Assembly (NCBI GenBank): GCA_023375785.1
Contig: SZWC01000576.1
Span: 33,836-81,927 of the forward strand
Length of the DNA stretch: 48,092 bases
Direction of reading: 5' to 3'
Source: Penium margaritaceum
Lineage: Eukaryota > Streptophyta > Zygnematophyceae > Desmidiales > Peniaceae
The position numbers and the translations under genes are program-made. Positions 21,654-32,539 of this stretch are shown here, piece by piece; position 1 is the stretch's first letter, and every line of letters starts with the position of its first letter. A model generated the notes under the pieces. The model saw only the letters and a program-made list of their open reading frames with translations. It was not told where the DNA came from and did not search any database.

Positions 21654-21783
21654 TGAATGAGTGAGTGAGCACAAGAGTGGGTAAGTGGGTGAGTTGGTGA
21701 GCGGTTGAGTGCTTGAGTGGGTGAGTAAGTGAATGAGTGGGTTGGTGAGTGGATGAATCAGTGAGTGGATGAATGAGAGAGTA
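21654..21783. repeat. Degenerate (GTGA)n array
   Basis: GTGA units with many GGTG, AATG and GGGT variants. It abuts the truncated 5' end of non-LTR copy A and leads into TACA/CA-rich DNA. Confidence 0.9.
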
Positions 21784-21854
21784 GCTGTGTACATGTACGA
21801 AGGTGGACATGCAGAAATACACGCATACATGTATGCATGCTCGGACACATACTC

Positions 21855-21930
21855 ACACGTACACACATATGTACACATATACAAACACACATACACACAC
21901 ACACATACCCATGTACATGCATACACATGT

Positions 21931-22000
<70 letters not shown>
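21855..22000. repeat. (CA)n microsatellite at the gap edge
   Basis: Imperfect ACAC/ATAC repeats become nearly pure CA from about 21933 to the gap at 22001. Confidence 0.95.
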
Positions 22001-22612
22001 NNNNNNNNNNNNNNNNNNNNNNNNNNNNNNNNNNNNNNNNNNNNNNNNNNNNNNNNNNNNNNNNNNNNNNNNNNNNNNNNNNNNNNNNNNNNNNNNNNNN
22101 NNNNNNNNNNNNNNNNNNNNNNNNNNNNNNNNNNNNNNNNNNNNNNNNNNNNNNNNNNNNNNNNNNNNNNNNNNNNNNNNNNNNNNNNNNNNNNNNNNNN
22201 NNNNNNNNNNNNNNNNNNNNNNNNNNNNNNNNNNNNNNNNNNNNNNNNNNNNNNNNNNNNNNNNNNNNNNNNNNNNNNNNNNNNNNNNNNNNNNNNNNNN
22301 NNNNNNNNNNNNNNNNNNNNNNNNNNNNNNNNNNNNNNNNNNNNNNNNNNNNNNNNNNNNNNNNNNNNNNNNNNNNNNNNNNNNNNNNNNNNNNNNNNNN
22401 NNNNNNNNNNNNNNNNNNNNNNNNNNNNNNNNNNNNNNNNNNNNNNNNNNNNNNNNNNNNNNNNNNNNNNNNNNNNNNNNNNNNNNNNNNNNNNNNNNNN
22501 NNNNNNNNNNNNNNNNNNNNNNNNNNNNNNNNNNNNNNNNNNNNNNNNNNNNNNNNNNNNNNNNNNNNNNNNNNNNNNNNNNNNNNNNNNNNNNNNNNNN
22601 NNNNNNNNNNNN
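22001..22612. other. Assembly gap (612 N)
   Basis: Run of N with (CA)n on the left and (GTGA)n on the right. Both flanks are hard to assemble, so the gap length is probably an estimate. Confidence 0.99.
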
Positions 22613-22770
22613 AGTAAGTGAGTGAGTGAGTGAGTGAGTGAGTGAGAGAGTGAGTGAGTGAGTGAGTGAGTGAGTGAGTGAGTGAGTGAGTGAGTGAGTG
22701 AGTGAGTGAGTGAGTGAGTGAGTGAGTGAGTGAGTGAGTGAGTGAGTGAGTGAGTGAGTGAGTGAGTGAG
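22613..22770. repeat. (GTGA)n array, nearly pure
   Basis: About 158 bp of TGAG units with very few variants. On the minus strand it is (CTCA)n and lies directly downstream of non-LTR copy B. Confidence 0.97.
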
Positions 22771-24473
22771 CAAGTACAATCTCAATAAGTGAATGTATCA
22801 CGGTATATATGGGACAAGGCAAGGTTCACTGGACCATAAAATATTGTTCCAGGCCAGAAGCAAGAGTTGTCTCTAGTATAGGAAGGGGTACACCCACATG
22901 GGGAGTATTATAACTGCCTAAAACTCCTCTCAACCTCCATACAAGCCTTATACAAAACTGATACACTCTTGACCCACAGCACAGGTCCACCTCCGCTAGA
23001 CCCTCATCCATCTACACCTACACTCTCCAAGCCCGGATGATATCCTCCTCCAAGGCAGTATCCATTGCCCACTTCTTAGCTCTCTGTCGGATCTGCTACA
23101 CCCGTGCTCGCTGTAATGTGATGACCATATGTTGGTTTAGGAGTCCTCGCAAGAGCCTCGTCACCTCCTCTCTGCCGCCATGCAGAGACAGCTGCAGCCT
23201 TGACGCCTCCGTCTCCGCAGGCAATACTCCTCCTAGCCACCACGAGAATGCACAAAATGTCTCCATGGCCAAAAACACAAAATCCAAGCGGTCCCTCTCT
23301 GCCTCCGGCCCGCCATTGTCCATACTTTCTCTCCTTCTCTTCTACCACAAACTCCAATGCTATCCCAGGATATTGCACCAAAGATCTCCCCAAGGAAGGT
23401 CACTATGGATCTGCAATGACCACATCCAACACCAGCCTATGGCCTGTCGTTTTGTCCAAGCACGTGGTGTACAACCGCCCCTCCGTTCGCACCTTTACCG
23501 GCTCCTCCGATACTCCTCCCATGCCACTGTCCCACATCACGGCTGCCAGCTCCCGCACCACCACGTTATGTACTGCCGCCTTTGGGGCCCCGTCCCACGT
23601 ACACCAGGGATAAGGGTGCACACCGGTTCAGAATTGTGATTCTGAGAATGGAACCGAAATTACGGTTCCGGTTCCACGTCAGAACCAGAATTGTGATTTA
23701 GGTTCCAGAACCACGATTCCCCGTGGAATTGCAATTCTAGACTTGGTTCCATTGAAGCAATTGATTTTTGTACACAAAAAACTATTGAAGTGGTTTAGCT
23801 CTTGCTGGTGATTTCAACGGGCAATTTTGACCCGGCTCCTTGGTGTTCCTCGTTGTTGGCTAGCCTGACAACTTACCGCCATGCAAATCCACGGTATCCT
23901 CATGTGGTGTCCTTGGATGCCACGTGAGCAGCTTCCCCTCCCTCCCCCCACCCCCCGGTGACTCCTGCATCAATGTGGGTGAAGTGTCATACACGACGGT
24001 TCAAACACACGATCAGCTTTACTTGTATGCTTGAAATGCAGCGTATCAGGCGTTGCTGTGACAGGTCACTAGCTCCAACATTGAAGCCGGAGGCTTGGAA
24101 TCAGGCCTAAGCTACATCTAAGAAAAACTTTGCCGGAGACATTGCCTAATCCTATCTTCAAGCAGATTCAAACAAGACAAGTACGATACGTTTTACATAA
24201 ATCAGCCCTCCAGTCCCCACCCCCACCTCCCCACGGGTCACGTAATTGCAATTCCATGACGATTCTAAAATTTTGGAATCGGAATTGCGATTCCAGTTCA
24301 AGAACCGGAATTGCAGTTTTAGAATTACAATCCCAGGAACCTGTGTGCACCCTTAACCAGAGACATGCTGCGACATGCATGGGTGGACTGGGATTCCTCT
24401 TGGGCAGGTACACACTGGAGTGTATTAAAGATACACAAGAAACAGCCAGAATCAGAACCAACTTGCCACTCAC
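22771..24473 (-). pseudogene. Non-LTR retrotransposon 3' end, copy B, split by a MITE
   Basis: Read right to left. A Cys/His patch (PPMHVAACLW) is followed, across the MITE at 23611-24355, by KAAVHNVVVRELAAVMWDSG, then SEEPVKV and HRLVLDVVIADP. After shifts come AERDRLDFVFLAMETFCAF and NQHMVITLQRARV. The order H-x-x-VV-x-x-LA, EPV, LDVxxxDP, then METF resembles the restriction-like endonuclease region that ends some non-LTR reverse transcriptases; the Asp of LDV would be catalytic. The 3' end runs into (CTCA)n. The assignment is by motif order only. Confidence 0.5.
23611..24355. mobile_element. hAT-type MITE, 745 bp
   Basis: The terminal inverted repeats are TAAGGGTGCACACCGGTTC on the left and, as reverse complement on the right, TAAGGGTGCACACAGGTTC (18 of 19). 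The ends are rich in GGTTC and GAATT words, as in many plant hAT MITEs. It is flanked by the 8-bp duplication ACCAGGGA (23603-23610) and ACCAGAGA (24356-24363), one mismatch. No transposase is encoded. It interrupts non-LTR copy B. Confidence 0.85.
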
Positions 24474-25150
24474 CAGTCATTCAGGGCCTTTAACAGCCTG
24501 TCGGTGATGGATCAATGATGTGCAAGAAATCATTTTCCCTTGCACTATCCCTGCTCCAAAACTAACCGCTATGAAGGCAAAAAGAGCCTTTTAAGCCTTT
24601 TCCTCTATGAGCTCGGCCGTCTTCACCGCCTGCAGCTCCTCCAAACGTGACTCATGTACCCGGGTGCTAAAGCCCTTGGAACGGGTACCAAGGGCTCTCC
24701 TGCTCACACGCCGCCAGGTCGAAGACCTCGTTCTATAGTTTGACAGGAAGCCCCTACAATACCGCCTACTACAACTCCACAAATGTCCCCCTGTGCCATC
24801 CCTTAGATCCCTCTCTTGACCTGTCCTAGCTCCCCCAGCCCTGACAAGTGAAGTAGGTGTAGCACCGCATGCTAGGACTGGAGCCCACTGTACACAAACA
24901 ATAGTGGGATCAGCGTCGCCACCATTGTCAATCCCAGTCCACTTAACCGTATTGATAGTTGTTTCTACCTCTCTGCTCGCCCCTCCCGGATCATCTAGAC
25001 TCCCACCAGGCGCTGCAACTTCCAAAGGCACAACCACACTTATTTGTTGAACCGTCGTAACCATATCACCCACCACTTTGACGTTGAAGTCAGTTGCATG
25101 AGGTACTAGGGCCATTGGGTGATGCACTCGCGTAGGATGCTAAATACTGC
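24474..25150 (-). pseudogene. Possible upstream coding part of non-LTR copy B
   Basis: A 178-codon minus-strand frame (24591-25127) ends RLEELQAVKTAELIEEKA. In the same direction, KALFAFIAVSFGAGIVQGK-like residues follow before the Cys/His patch at 24.4 kb. The gly-ala-gly segment upstream of that patch would fit the region between RT and endonuclease in non-LTR elements. The first half of the frame looks non-coding. Not secure. Confidence 0.25.
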
Positions 25151-25235
25151 CTAGGCATCCAGAAGGTTGGGCTGCTTGGACGCACGCTCCCTCACACTCC
25201 CCTTGCTCGCTTGCTTGCTACTTGCCATGTGGCAC

Positions 25236-25558
25236 GAGCAGTAGTAGCGCTTGTAGCAGCAAAGCAGTAGCAACGGTAAGTAGCATAACAAGAGCAGCAG
25301 CAGCAACGAAGCAGCAGTAGCTATAGTAGATCGCAACAACAGCTACAACAACACGGCGGTGGGAACAACAGCAGCATAGATACAGCAAGAGTTGCATGCG
25401 GAAGCTAGAGCAGCACACAGCTGCTGAAGCAGCGTGAAGCAGCAACTGCAATAGAGCAGCAGCAGCAGCAGCAGCAGTAGAAGTAGCTCCACTGCAGAAA
25501 TAGTAGTAGCAAAGCAAGCTGTAGAAGCTATGTGAAAGCTGCGCAAGCTTCATGCAGC
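25236..25558 (+). repeat. CAG/CAA-rich stretch (probable leader of copia family C)
   Basis: Repeated AGCAGCAG, AACAACAG and GTAGTAGC words over about 320 bp lie some 300 bp before the family C gag start. It resembles the CAG-rich leader of family B at 44.6-45.3 kb. An LTR or primer site upstream is not recognisable. Confidence 0.5.
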
Positions 25559-25857
25559 TTTGATGGTTTGCCGGCCACCAACCACCACTAGAAACAAATA
25601 AGGATGCATTAGTAAATCTCCCCAACGGGAGTACACGTATACTTTTAGATTTTTTTGTAACCTGGAAATGGTCATTTTCCCTCCTTGTCCTCAATCCTCT
25701 AGATGTTTCTTTTTTTGGAAATTGTGGACAACATTTACAATATCTAAGCAGCCTACAGTAGCACCAACGATTTGATACACAGTGGTGGCACCTTGCGCTG
25801 CCAACTACTATGGCGGGACTAGGTACCACTGGTGTTACGTAGTCCACCTCTGCTAGC

Positions 25858-27243
25858 ATGACACCACCAAGTGACCTTGTCATTGCTCTTCAGCAACTGT
25901 TGGATGACTTGCGCACACTCCTAGCCACCCTGCAGTCTGCTCAAACAGCCTCAAGAATTCAACTGCCTCTCCTTAGCCAGCCTGGTCCTACAATCTTTGC
26001 CGCAGCCATGATAGTAGCTCATCAGCAGCAGCAATAACACTCTTTCTCCAGTGTCTTAGGGTCTCTAGGAACTTCAGCTAGTACCCAACACAAAGAAAAT
26101 GATTTTGATATACTGCAAACTCAAATTGACATGGGACAGTTCATGTCGTGGGAGCTGTTGTTTTCTCTATGGGCTCAGGGTGAGGGTCTTTGGTCCTACT
26201 ACACCATGAATTATGACTCCTCCATCCACAAGCAACTGTTTGACACAAGCCGCACAGCTAGGGCCCTTATCTTTGCCACACCAGAGAGTGAACGCACAGA
26301 CCTTGAACCCTTTATAGGCGATCCCACTACCAGCATTGACCCTAACTCCCGTGAGGCCTGGAGTATCCTCACACGTCTTGACCGTGCTTCTAGCCAGGCC
26401 GTCATAAGTCACCTTCTGACAAGCTTCAGTGAGCTCAAGATTAGTGATCCCAAATCATTCACCACATATTGGTACCATGCAAGTGATCTTGTACATCTAA
26501 CCGGCAAGGCTGGTCCGCCTCCACTAGCCGCCCTCCTAACCATCAAGAACGGCTCTACCCCGACAATGCAAAGGTCCTTGCTGACTTTGACCACAATGTT
26601 TTAGAGGCCATGGCGTCTCTAAGAATCCTGATGTCCTAGTTCTAATCCCTGTTCCTGAAATGGAACGAGGAAATTTAGGACACCCGCCTACAGCATGGAG
26701 ACACATTAGCAGTGAAAACAGTCAGCTCCGCCTCTCCTACGCCTCAATCGTCCGGGCCCCCTACTGTCACCAGAGCCACAAGGAGTGCAGGCCGCGATAA
26801 GGAGGTGCATGGGAAGAAAGGAAAGGGGAAGACTGAGCAGCCATCAAACAGTAGCTCCTCCCGTGGCAGCTCTCTCATCTGCCATAAGTGTGACCAGCTG
26901 GGTCATGGTTGGTATACCTGCCCACTACCCGGTGACGAGTATCGTGCCATCACCGCAATGCGTCGTGGGCATGAGCGGTACCTTGGTACAACTGCAGTCT
27001 CTAGTACCTCTCTTATCAATTCTTCTTCAGTGACCTCCACCTCCACCGGCAACGCGGCAGTTCTGTCTAGGTCTCGGGCCCCTGCTATTTCTTCTATCCG
27101 GCCCATTGTTGCGTGGATTCCATATCCAGTGTGGTCACCTCCACCATTCAAGCTCAGCAACCTCTCGGTGCCACCCTCTATCCTGGACACGCCACAATAC
27201 CCCACAAATCCTATACCCTTTGCTCATGGGCTCCAGCTAGAGT
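25858..27243 (+). pseudogene. Copia gag with intact zinc knuckle, broken (family C)
   Basis: The ATG at 25858 opens a frame with a helical N-terminus (LQQLLDDLRTLLATLQSAQ), stopped at 26035-26037. It continues in the same frame at 26131 (EGLWSYYTMNYDSSIHKQLF), and a later segment holds REAWSILTRLDRASSQAVIS. After a shift near 26604-26712 comes a basic, Ser-rich part. A canonical CX2CX4HX4C knuckle, CHKCDQLGHGWYTC, is at 26880-26921. Gag packages the element RNA. Confidence 0.75.
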
Positions 27244-27300
27244 AGTTCATCGTGCACTACCTCGACATCCCCCCTCGTCAGCCCCAGGGAAGTATGAGTT
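27100..27300 (+). pseudogene. Copia protease trace (family C)
   Basis: A frame at 27109-27135 reads CVDSISSVVTS. This matches the copia active-site region (V-D-S-G-A-S-S-H-V/M-T) with Asp-Ser kept and Gly replaced by Ile. Only this short stretch is recognisable. Confidence 0.45.
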
Positions 27301-27734
27301 GTATGTATACTAGTCAGGAGGTCACAAACAGTTGTCTGACTGATACTACTCCCGGTGGTGAGCCCCCCTCATGGATGCCCGTTGTGTTCTTACCTCCGTC
27401 CTGGATGATCTTGCTTGGCTTGATGATAAGCACACATCGGATCTTCCCAGTCTGCTTCCTCACCCATGTCCTTGAATGGGGTGTTTCTTTACCCCTCTCC
27501 TTGAATGGGGTGTACATCTTTGTCTCAAAATCTCTGCCTTTGCAACATACTCACCTTCTACACTGACTCCTATGGCCAGCACACAACTCTTCCATTCAAA
27601 GCATGCTCAACATGCAGCCTACACTTGGCCTTGACCCAGCTACATTTCAATTTCCTTGTAAAACCGAGTGTATCTACCGTGGTCAGGGCAAAATGCATGT
27701 GTCCTCTCACCCAACTCCTCTTCCTAAGCCGCCC

Positions 27735-28160
27735 ACCCGTTTGAGCTGGTCCACTATAACCTCATGGATCCCTTACCTTTTGAGTCTATGGCAGAGCGTG
27801 GTCGTTACGTTCTACCCCCTCACTGATGGCTACTCTTGTTTTTGTGGGTGTTCTACCTCCAGCATAAGAGAAATATAGCGGCTGCGATTTATGATTGGCT
27901 CTCCTTTACCACTTCCATTCTGACTGAGGTGGTGAATTCATGGAGGAGGCGGATGCTTTTCTTAGGGATTGGGGCGTCAGACATGAGATCTCTGTACCAT
28001 ACACTCCGGAACAGAATGATGAATTTGAGCACTCGAACCACACCATGGCTGACGGGATCCCCACTATGTACATTGAGTCAGGTCTATCCAAGAGCTTCTT
28101 CTTTGAGGCCATGGTGTACATGACCTGGGTCTGGAACATAACTCCCAAGGGTACCTTACC
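27735..28160 (+). pseudogene. Copia integrase, broken (family C)
   Basis: FELVHYNLMDPLPFESM has Asn where the first catalytic Asp is expected (H-x-D-L). Shifted frames follow with WVFYLQHKRNIAAAIYDWL-like residues, then EEADAFLRDWGVRHEISVPY. TPEQNDEFEHSNHTM holds the third acidic residue. The end, ITPKGTLPRPSFES, is the last recognisable integrase sequence before the LTR. Confidence 0.75.
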
Positions 28161-28511
28161 CCGTCCTTCCTTCGAATCCCATGGAACTTTTCTTGCTTCA
28201 AACGGTGGTCTGTGGTGAGAGATAGGTCTGGGTTCATGGATCCATGGTTCAGCGGCAATAAGAAAACCTAAGTGCCGAGCTGCTGCATGTAGCAGCTCGG
28301 TTGCGTGAGTCTCATTAAACTAGATCCACAGAGTAGCCTGTGAGCGAGGCTCACTGGCGCATGAGGCTTGAGTGAAGGCAAAAGGCCTTCGTGGCTCGCA
28401 AGCAGGTGGGCTGGTCCATGCCATGCCTCGCAGCCAAAATCCAAGAGCATGTCACAAAGTAAGCTAGGACAAAGAAGGGTTCTAGCGCTTTTGCAGGTCA
28501 GACCTGTTGCA
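28160..28511 (-). repeat. Solo LTR of copia family A
   Basis: About 350 bp match the LTR at 38814-39157 in the same orientation, so the LTR reads on the minus strand. Shared blocks include GAGATAGGTCTGGGTT, ATGGATCCATGGTT and GAGGCTCACTGG.GCATGAGG. No internal element sequence follows on either side, which is why it is called solo. The edge against the family C integrase is approximate. Confidence 0.72.
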
Positions 28512-28517
28512 AAGTTC

Positions 28518-28656
28518 TGTTGGAAAAGTGGCATAGTTCTGGCACAAAAGTGGCATACTTTTTGCTCGAACTTGATGCTGGCCAAAAGTGGCATTCTCCT
28601 GGACAGAGCTCGGCAAAGGGAGCAAGAGAGGCGGGAGAGAGGTCGCCGCTCTCTCT
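28518..28656. repeat. Dispersed repeat R, copy 1 (AAAAGTGGCAT motif)
   Basis: It matches 34999-35157 closely. Each copy has repeated AAAAGTGGCAT (here at 28524, 28546 and 28584), then GGACAGAGCTCGGCAAA and GAGCAAGAGAGG.GGGA, and ends in CT repeats. Its nature is unknown; it may be the edge of an unrecognised element. Confidence 0.75.
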
Positions 28657-29370
28657 CCCGTCCCTCCTGCCTAATTTCTGAGACTCTGGACCCTTTTGGG
28701 AGGCGGAATTAGTTACGTTGTATCATGAGTCTAACCCGCTGACAGCGCCTACCACGGCCTTTCAGTGTACCTGTTTGATAATAGTACACCTTGGACAATG
28801 TGCATAAATCATGGCGGAAATTGTGCAAGAGCTCGCAGTGGCTTGGCAGTGGGGCGACGGGAGAGAATGAGAGTGCAAGCATGAGCTCCTCTTGGTTTGA
28901 GCAGTTGATATGGCACACAGCTACGAGACATCGATGGTACTGGCCCAAAGGACAAGTGACGAGTAGTCAACCGGCAACAATTCTCTGATCGCGGCCATTG
29001 ACTAGGCCAAGAGTTTGAGCGATGGCGCTCCTCTTGGGAGAAGTGACAAGTTTTTCATCAAAGACAACGTGTGGTAGACAGGTACACCGAGTTTGAGGAC
29101 TTGATTGGAGTCGTTGAGTGACCAAGGGTGCAAGCACCGGCTCTTCTCAAGACCGGCGAGCAAAAGATCGGCGGAGGCAGAGGACTTTTCGGTGACTCAG
29201 AAGATCTCGTCCATTGAGCATACCGAGGACACTGGGCACTTGCGAACCTTGGTTCCTTTGTTGCTGGACGGCAATAACCAGCGCCCGGGACGGTCGTGGT
29301 TGAAGCTCCCGAGACACAAGCGTACCGGACTCCTACGCTTTGTTGAGTTCTGTACTTTCTAGCGCTAATA
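28657..29370. other. No gene recognised
   Basis: A plus-strand frame at 29105-29362 has no known domain. The copia family D LTR starts somewhere at or before 29370. Confidence 0.45.
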
Positions 29371-29670
29371 TGATATAAGCAGGCAGCTAGTTAATTTTTC
29401 TCATTGTATCGTGTGTAATTCATCATGTGAAGAGTCCTTAATACCATTGGAAAGCTCTAGTCTTGAGTTGCATACTTGTACAAAGTGTGCAACCTCTTGG
29501 TATGCTGTTCAAGTATAATCAACAAGACAGTGGATCTGACTTGTGTGTGCAGTTATTGAGTGAGCACCACAATAGAAGGCTAGTTCAAGAGCAGAGAATT
29601 ATCAGTTGATTAAGTTAACCGTGCATCTGTATGCATCTGAAGATTCTAGAGAATTCTTAATTCTAACGTT
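29371..29670 (+). repeat. 5' LTR of copia family D, probable
   Basis: AT-rich DNA lies directly before a primer-site match, with the gag start 40 bases further on. Position is the only evidence, because no second copy is in the window to compare; the start is a guess. Confidence 0.45.
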
Positions 29671-29683
29671 TGGTATCAGATAA
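29671..29683 (+). promoter_or_regulatory. tRNA primer-binding site, family D
   Basis: TGGTATCAGATAAG keeps the first ten bases of the initiator-tRNA primer site TGGTATCAGAGC. Confidence 0.75.
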
Positions 29684-29712
29684 GGAGGTGCTCTGTGACG
29701 CCATTACTGTTA

Positions 29713-30770
29713 TGGCAGGCTACACCACCACCATCAACAACGATGTCTTCAAAATCCCACTTCTTTATGGAAATGAATACATACGTTCGCCTTCAACATG
29801 CGAATGGCCTTCCTTAGTAAAAACTTATGGGGTGTCGTGAATACTCCTGGAGAGACGCTAGCTGCAGGAGAAACTCTAGAAGAAGTGGTCAAATGGAAGA
29901 GACAAAGTGACCAGGATTTTTCTATTTTAGCAATGGACCTCAAGGAGCACTTGAAAGTTATCATTTGGGATGACAACGATGCTCTCTGTCCCAAAAAAGG
30001 ATCGGAAGGCACTCAAAGACAGATAGATACTCCAAGGCCAGTGACGTTGAACTTAGCGTTCTATCAACAGAGTTTTATACACCCAAAATGGAGGACGGAA
30101 CTTGTCTGGAAGATCATGTGACTCACCTGAAGCACCGTGCAAGTCACCTCGTAAGTCTTGGAAAACCTCAATCTGAGCATGTCATGATACTTACCTTTTA
30201 TTGTGAACTTCCAGCTTGTCTTAACAACACTATTACTCACCTGCTTACTTTTCAGAAACAAGGGAGACCTTTTGACGACCGACTCTCAGAACATGATACA
30301 CGATTGGCTCAAGCCAATGCGCAACTCCAACACATGGAGGCACTCATGGCAGCAATGGCTGCTTCAATTCCAGCCAATCCTACTGACATTGCTACCAGCA
30401 TAGCCAGCATTTCATGTATCGTAGCTGTGGCACCAGCTGCTGCTCCCGCTGCTTCTTCCGGCAATTAGCCCTACAGTCTCACTCTTGAAAAATCTGTTGA
30501 AGAACCCCTCCTGAATGAAGATGAATACATCAAGGACAACAGCTGTGAGACCATCATGGCTGCTAGATAACAACGACAACACTATCTGAAGTTGGCGTCC
30601 TATGGTAACCCCTCATGGCAACGACACTCAAGGAGGTCTTACCTATGCTCGCTTCCATCGTCCTTCCCAGTACCAAGGACCCCGTCATCACGTTCAACCA
30701 GAGGACATGTTGTGTTGGATCTACAAAAAGAATGGACACGTTCAAAAGGAGTGCCCTAGCTGTTGATTCA
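29713..30770 (+). pseudogene. Copia gag, broken (family D)
   Basis: The start MAGYTTTINNDVFKIPLLYG and, after a shift near 29780, FNMRMAFLSKNLWGVV match the N-terminal region of UBN2-type copia gag. Further on it reads HVTHLKHRASHLVSLGKP, ELPACLNNTITHLL and a helical segment. The zinc knuckle at 30713-30754 reads CWIYKKNGHVQKEC, so the second Cys is Tyr. Stops at 30466-30468 and 30568-30570. Confidence 0.8.
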
Positions 30771-31089
30771 GTGGACGACAACAGCAATACGCCCTTATGG
30801 TCAATGCTGAAAACACAACACTGTCCACTGTGACCCAAAATATCTGCTATATACTAGCATTTTATTTGCCGGTCTCTCTGAGCAGCCTGGATAACAACCT
30901 GGTTCACCTCCACTTGAACCTCAGTACCTCAGTATTACTTCGAGTCATCCTGACAGTCCTCCATCCCTGGAGTTATTGCTCCCGTCCAATGTACAATCCG
31001 GGGATTATTCTAGACCCCCTTCAAATGAAAAACTCATGCTTGAGAAGTTTTTTGTGTGGTCGATTGACAATGCGTTTCTTATGGCAGTA

Positions 31090-31330
31090 GGTGTTCTAGC
31101 CTGGATCTTCAACTCCGGCTGCCCACATCACATGACTTGCAAGAGAGATTGGTTCACCAAATTCACTCAATTCACATCACCCAAGGCTATCCGAGTTGGG
31201 GATGGACGAGTGAATCCAGCACTTGGTTATGGTACTTTCAGAGTCAGAATTACCCTTAAGACAAGGGACTTTGCATCAATTTTGACAGTAACTATAACTG
31301 CTGGGTGTTCACAGCCAACTCAGTTCTCTC
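31090..31330 (+). pseudogene. Copia protease, active-site Asp lost (family D)
   Basis: WIFNSGCPHHMTCKRDWF is the active-site loop with Asn instead of Asp (codon AAC, 31111-31113). IRVGDGRVNPALGYGTFRV follows. In copia the Asp-Ser-Gly triad is required, so this copy would not process a polyprotein. A frameshift follows at about 31310. Confidence 0.8.
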
Positions 31331-31501
31331 AGTCAATTACATCTTCCATGACTTCTGGCTCTGATGTTGAAATTGGACACAAATGACTCACTCACGCCGG
31401 CTGCATAAGTCTCTGCAGTATGGCTGCTCACAACGTGGTTCATAACCTTCCAGAATCGCTGAACAAACCTGGCTCCACACCTCTCTTTGTAAGCTGTATT
31501 T

Positions 31502-32494
31502 TTGGTAAAATGTGCCAAAAAATTGAGGAAAAAAACCAACATCAACACCAAGAGTGGGCTCGAGTTGGTCCATATGGACCTCTGCTACATGAAAGAACAA
31601 ACTCTCAGCGGCAAAAACTACTTCCTTGTAATCCTCAATGACTACTCGCACATTATATGGGTGAAAATCATCCGTAACAAATCAGAAGCCCCTGACATCA
31701 TTAAAACCTGGGTTGTCCAAGTTGAGAATGAGACAAACTCCCTTGTCAACAAGATTCACACTGAAAACAAAGGCGAGTTTGTCAACCACACCCTTCAGTC
31801 CCTTTACCAGTTCAAAGGCATCCAACATCAAACCACCTTGCCGAAGACACCTCAGAAATATGGAAAAGCCGAATGGATGAACAGCAAGCTGCTTGAATGC
31901 ACTCGTACCATGCTTCATACTATAAGGCCTCTCCTCTGGGATGAAGCTCTCACTATGGCGGCCTATCTCACAAACCGTCTTCCTACCAAGAAGCTCCCAG
32001 CTCCTGTTATCACACCGTACAAAGCTTGGATGGGTCATCGCCCTCACGTTGGCCATCTCCAAATGTTCTACTGCACAGCCTATACATGGATTCATCCCAG
32101 TGACCACTCCAAGCTGGATTCTTGCAACCATCCCTGTTATCTTCTCAGCTTTGAAGATCACAACGGCATCTATCATTTTTGGGACCCAGCCACTAAGATC
32201 ATTGTTTGCAGCCACTGTCCCGTCTTTGACAAAACTTTCTACAATCGCTCAGTCAGCATTACCAGTGTTGAACTGATGCTTGACATTGCTGCTGCTGAGC
32301 CCATTGAACCCCTTCAAAAGTTCAAAATGGACCCTGTCACTGAAAAACATGCTGATGTCCTCCCTCCAAATTTTCCTGTAGAGCATGTTTCTGGTGCCGC
32401 AGTGTATTACACCAGTCACAGTGCCTCGCTGTTCCGCACGCCTTCGACGCCCTACTCCCTACTTACTGTTTGGCCTTCAAGCAGCCGACGTTGA
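31502..32494 (+). pseudogene. Copia integrase, long open stretch with altered catalytic residues (family D)
   Basis: A 330-codon open frame. LELVHMDL keeps the first catalytic Asp, and YFLVILNDYSHIIWV follows. IHTENKGEFVN has Glu where the second Asp is expected. LPKTPQKYGKAEWMNSK holds the final Glu. The C-terminal part has YHFWDPATKIIV, as in other copia integrases (F-W-D-P-x-T). It ends at a stop near 32492. Better preserved than the rest of the element but probably inactive. Confidence 0.85.
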
Positions 32495-32539
32495 TGACGA
32501 TGTTGCTCGCATCATAGAGGCTGTCGACCCATGTAGCTA

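Larger units (their letters stand above)
25858..28160 (+). mobile_element. Ty1/copia LTR retrotransposon, family C, partial
   Basis: Gag, protease trace and integrase follow in copia order on the plus strand. The integrase breaks off near 28160, where a solo LTR of family A begins. RT, RNase H and LTRs of this element are not seen. Confidence 0.78.

Noticed and set aside
20693..22770. Repeats at 20.7-22.8 kb as a CRISPR array or centromeric satellite
   Set aside because: The units are 2-4 bases long without unique spacers, and the blocks are too short and too tied to the non-LTR ends for a centromeric satellite.
21758..22822. Open frames of 260-354 codons across 21.8-22.8 kb
   Set aside because: Most of their length is the N gap, and the rest is CA or GTGA repeat.
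29105..29362. Host gene exon on the plus strand
   Set aside because: The 85-codon frame has no recognisable domain or splice context and lies just before a copia LTR.
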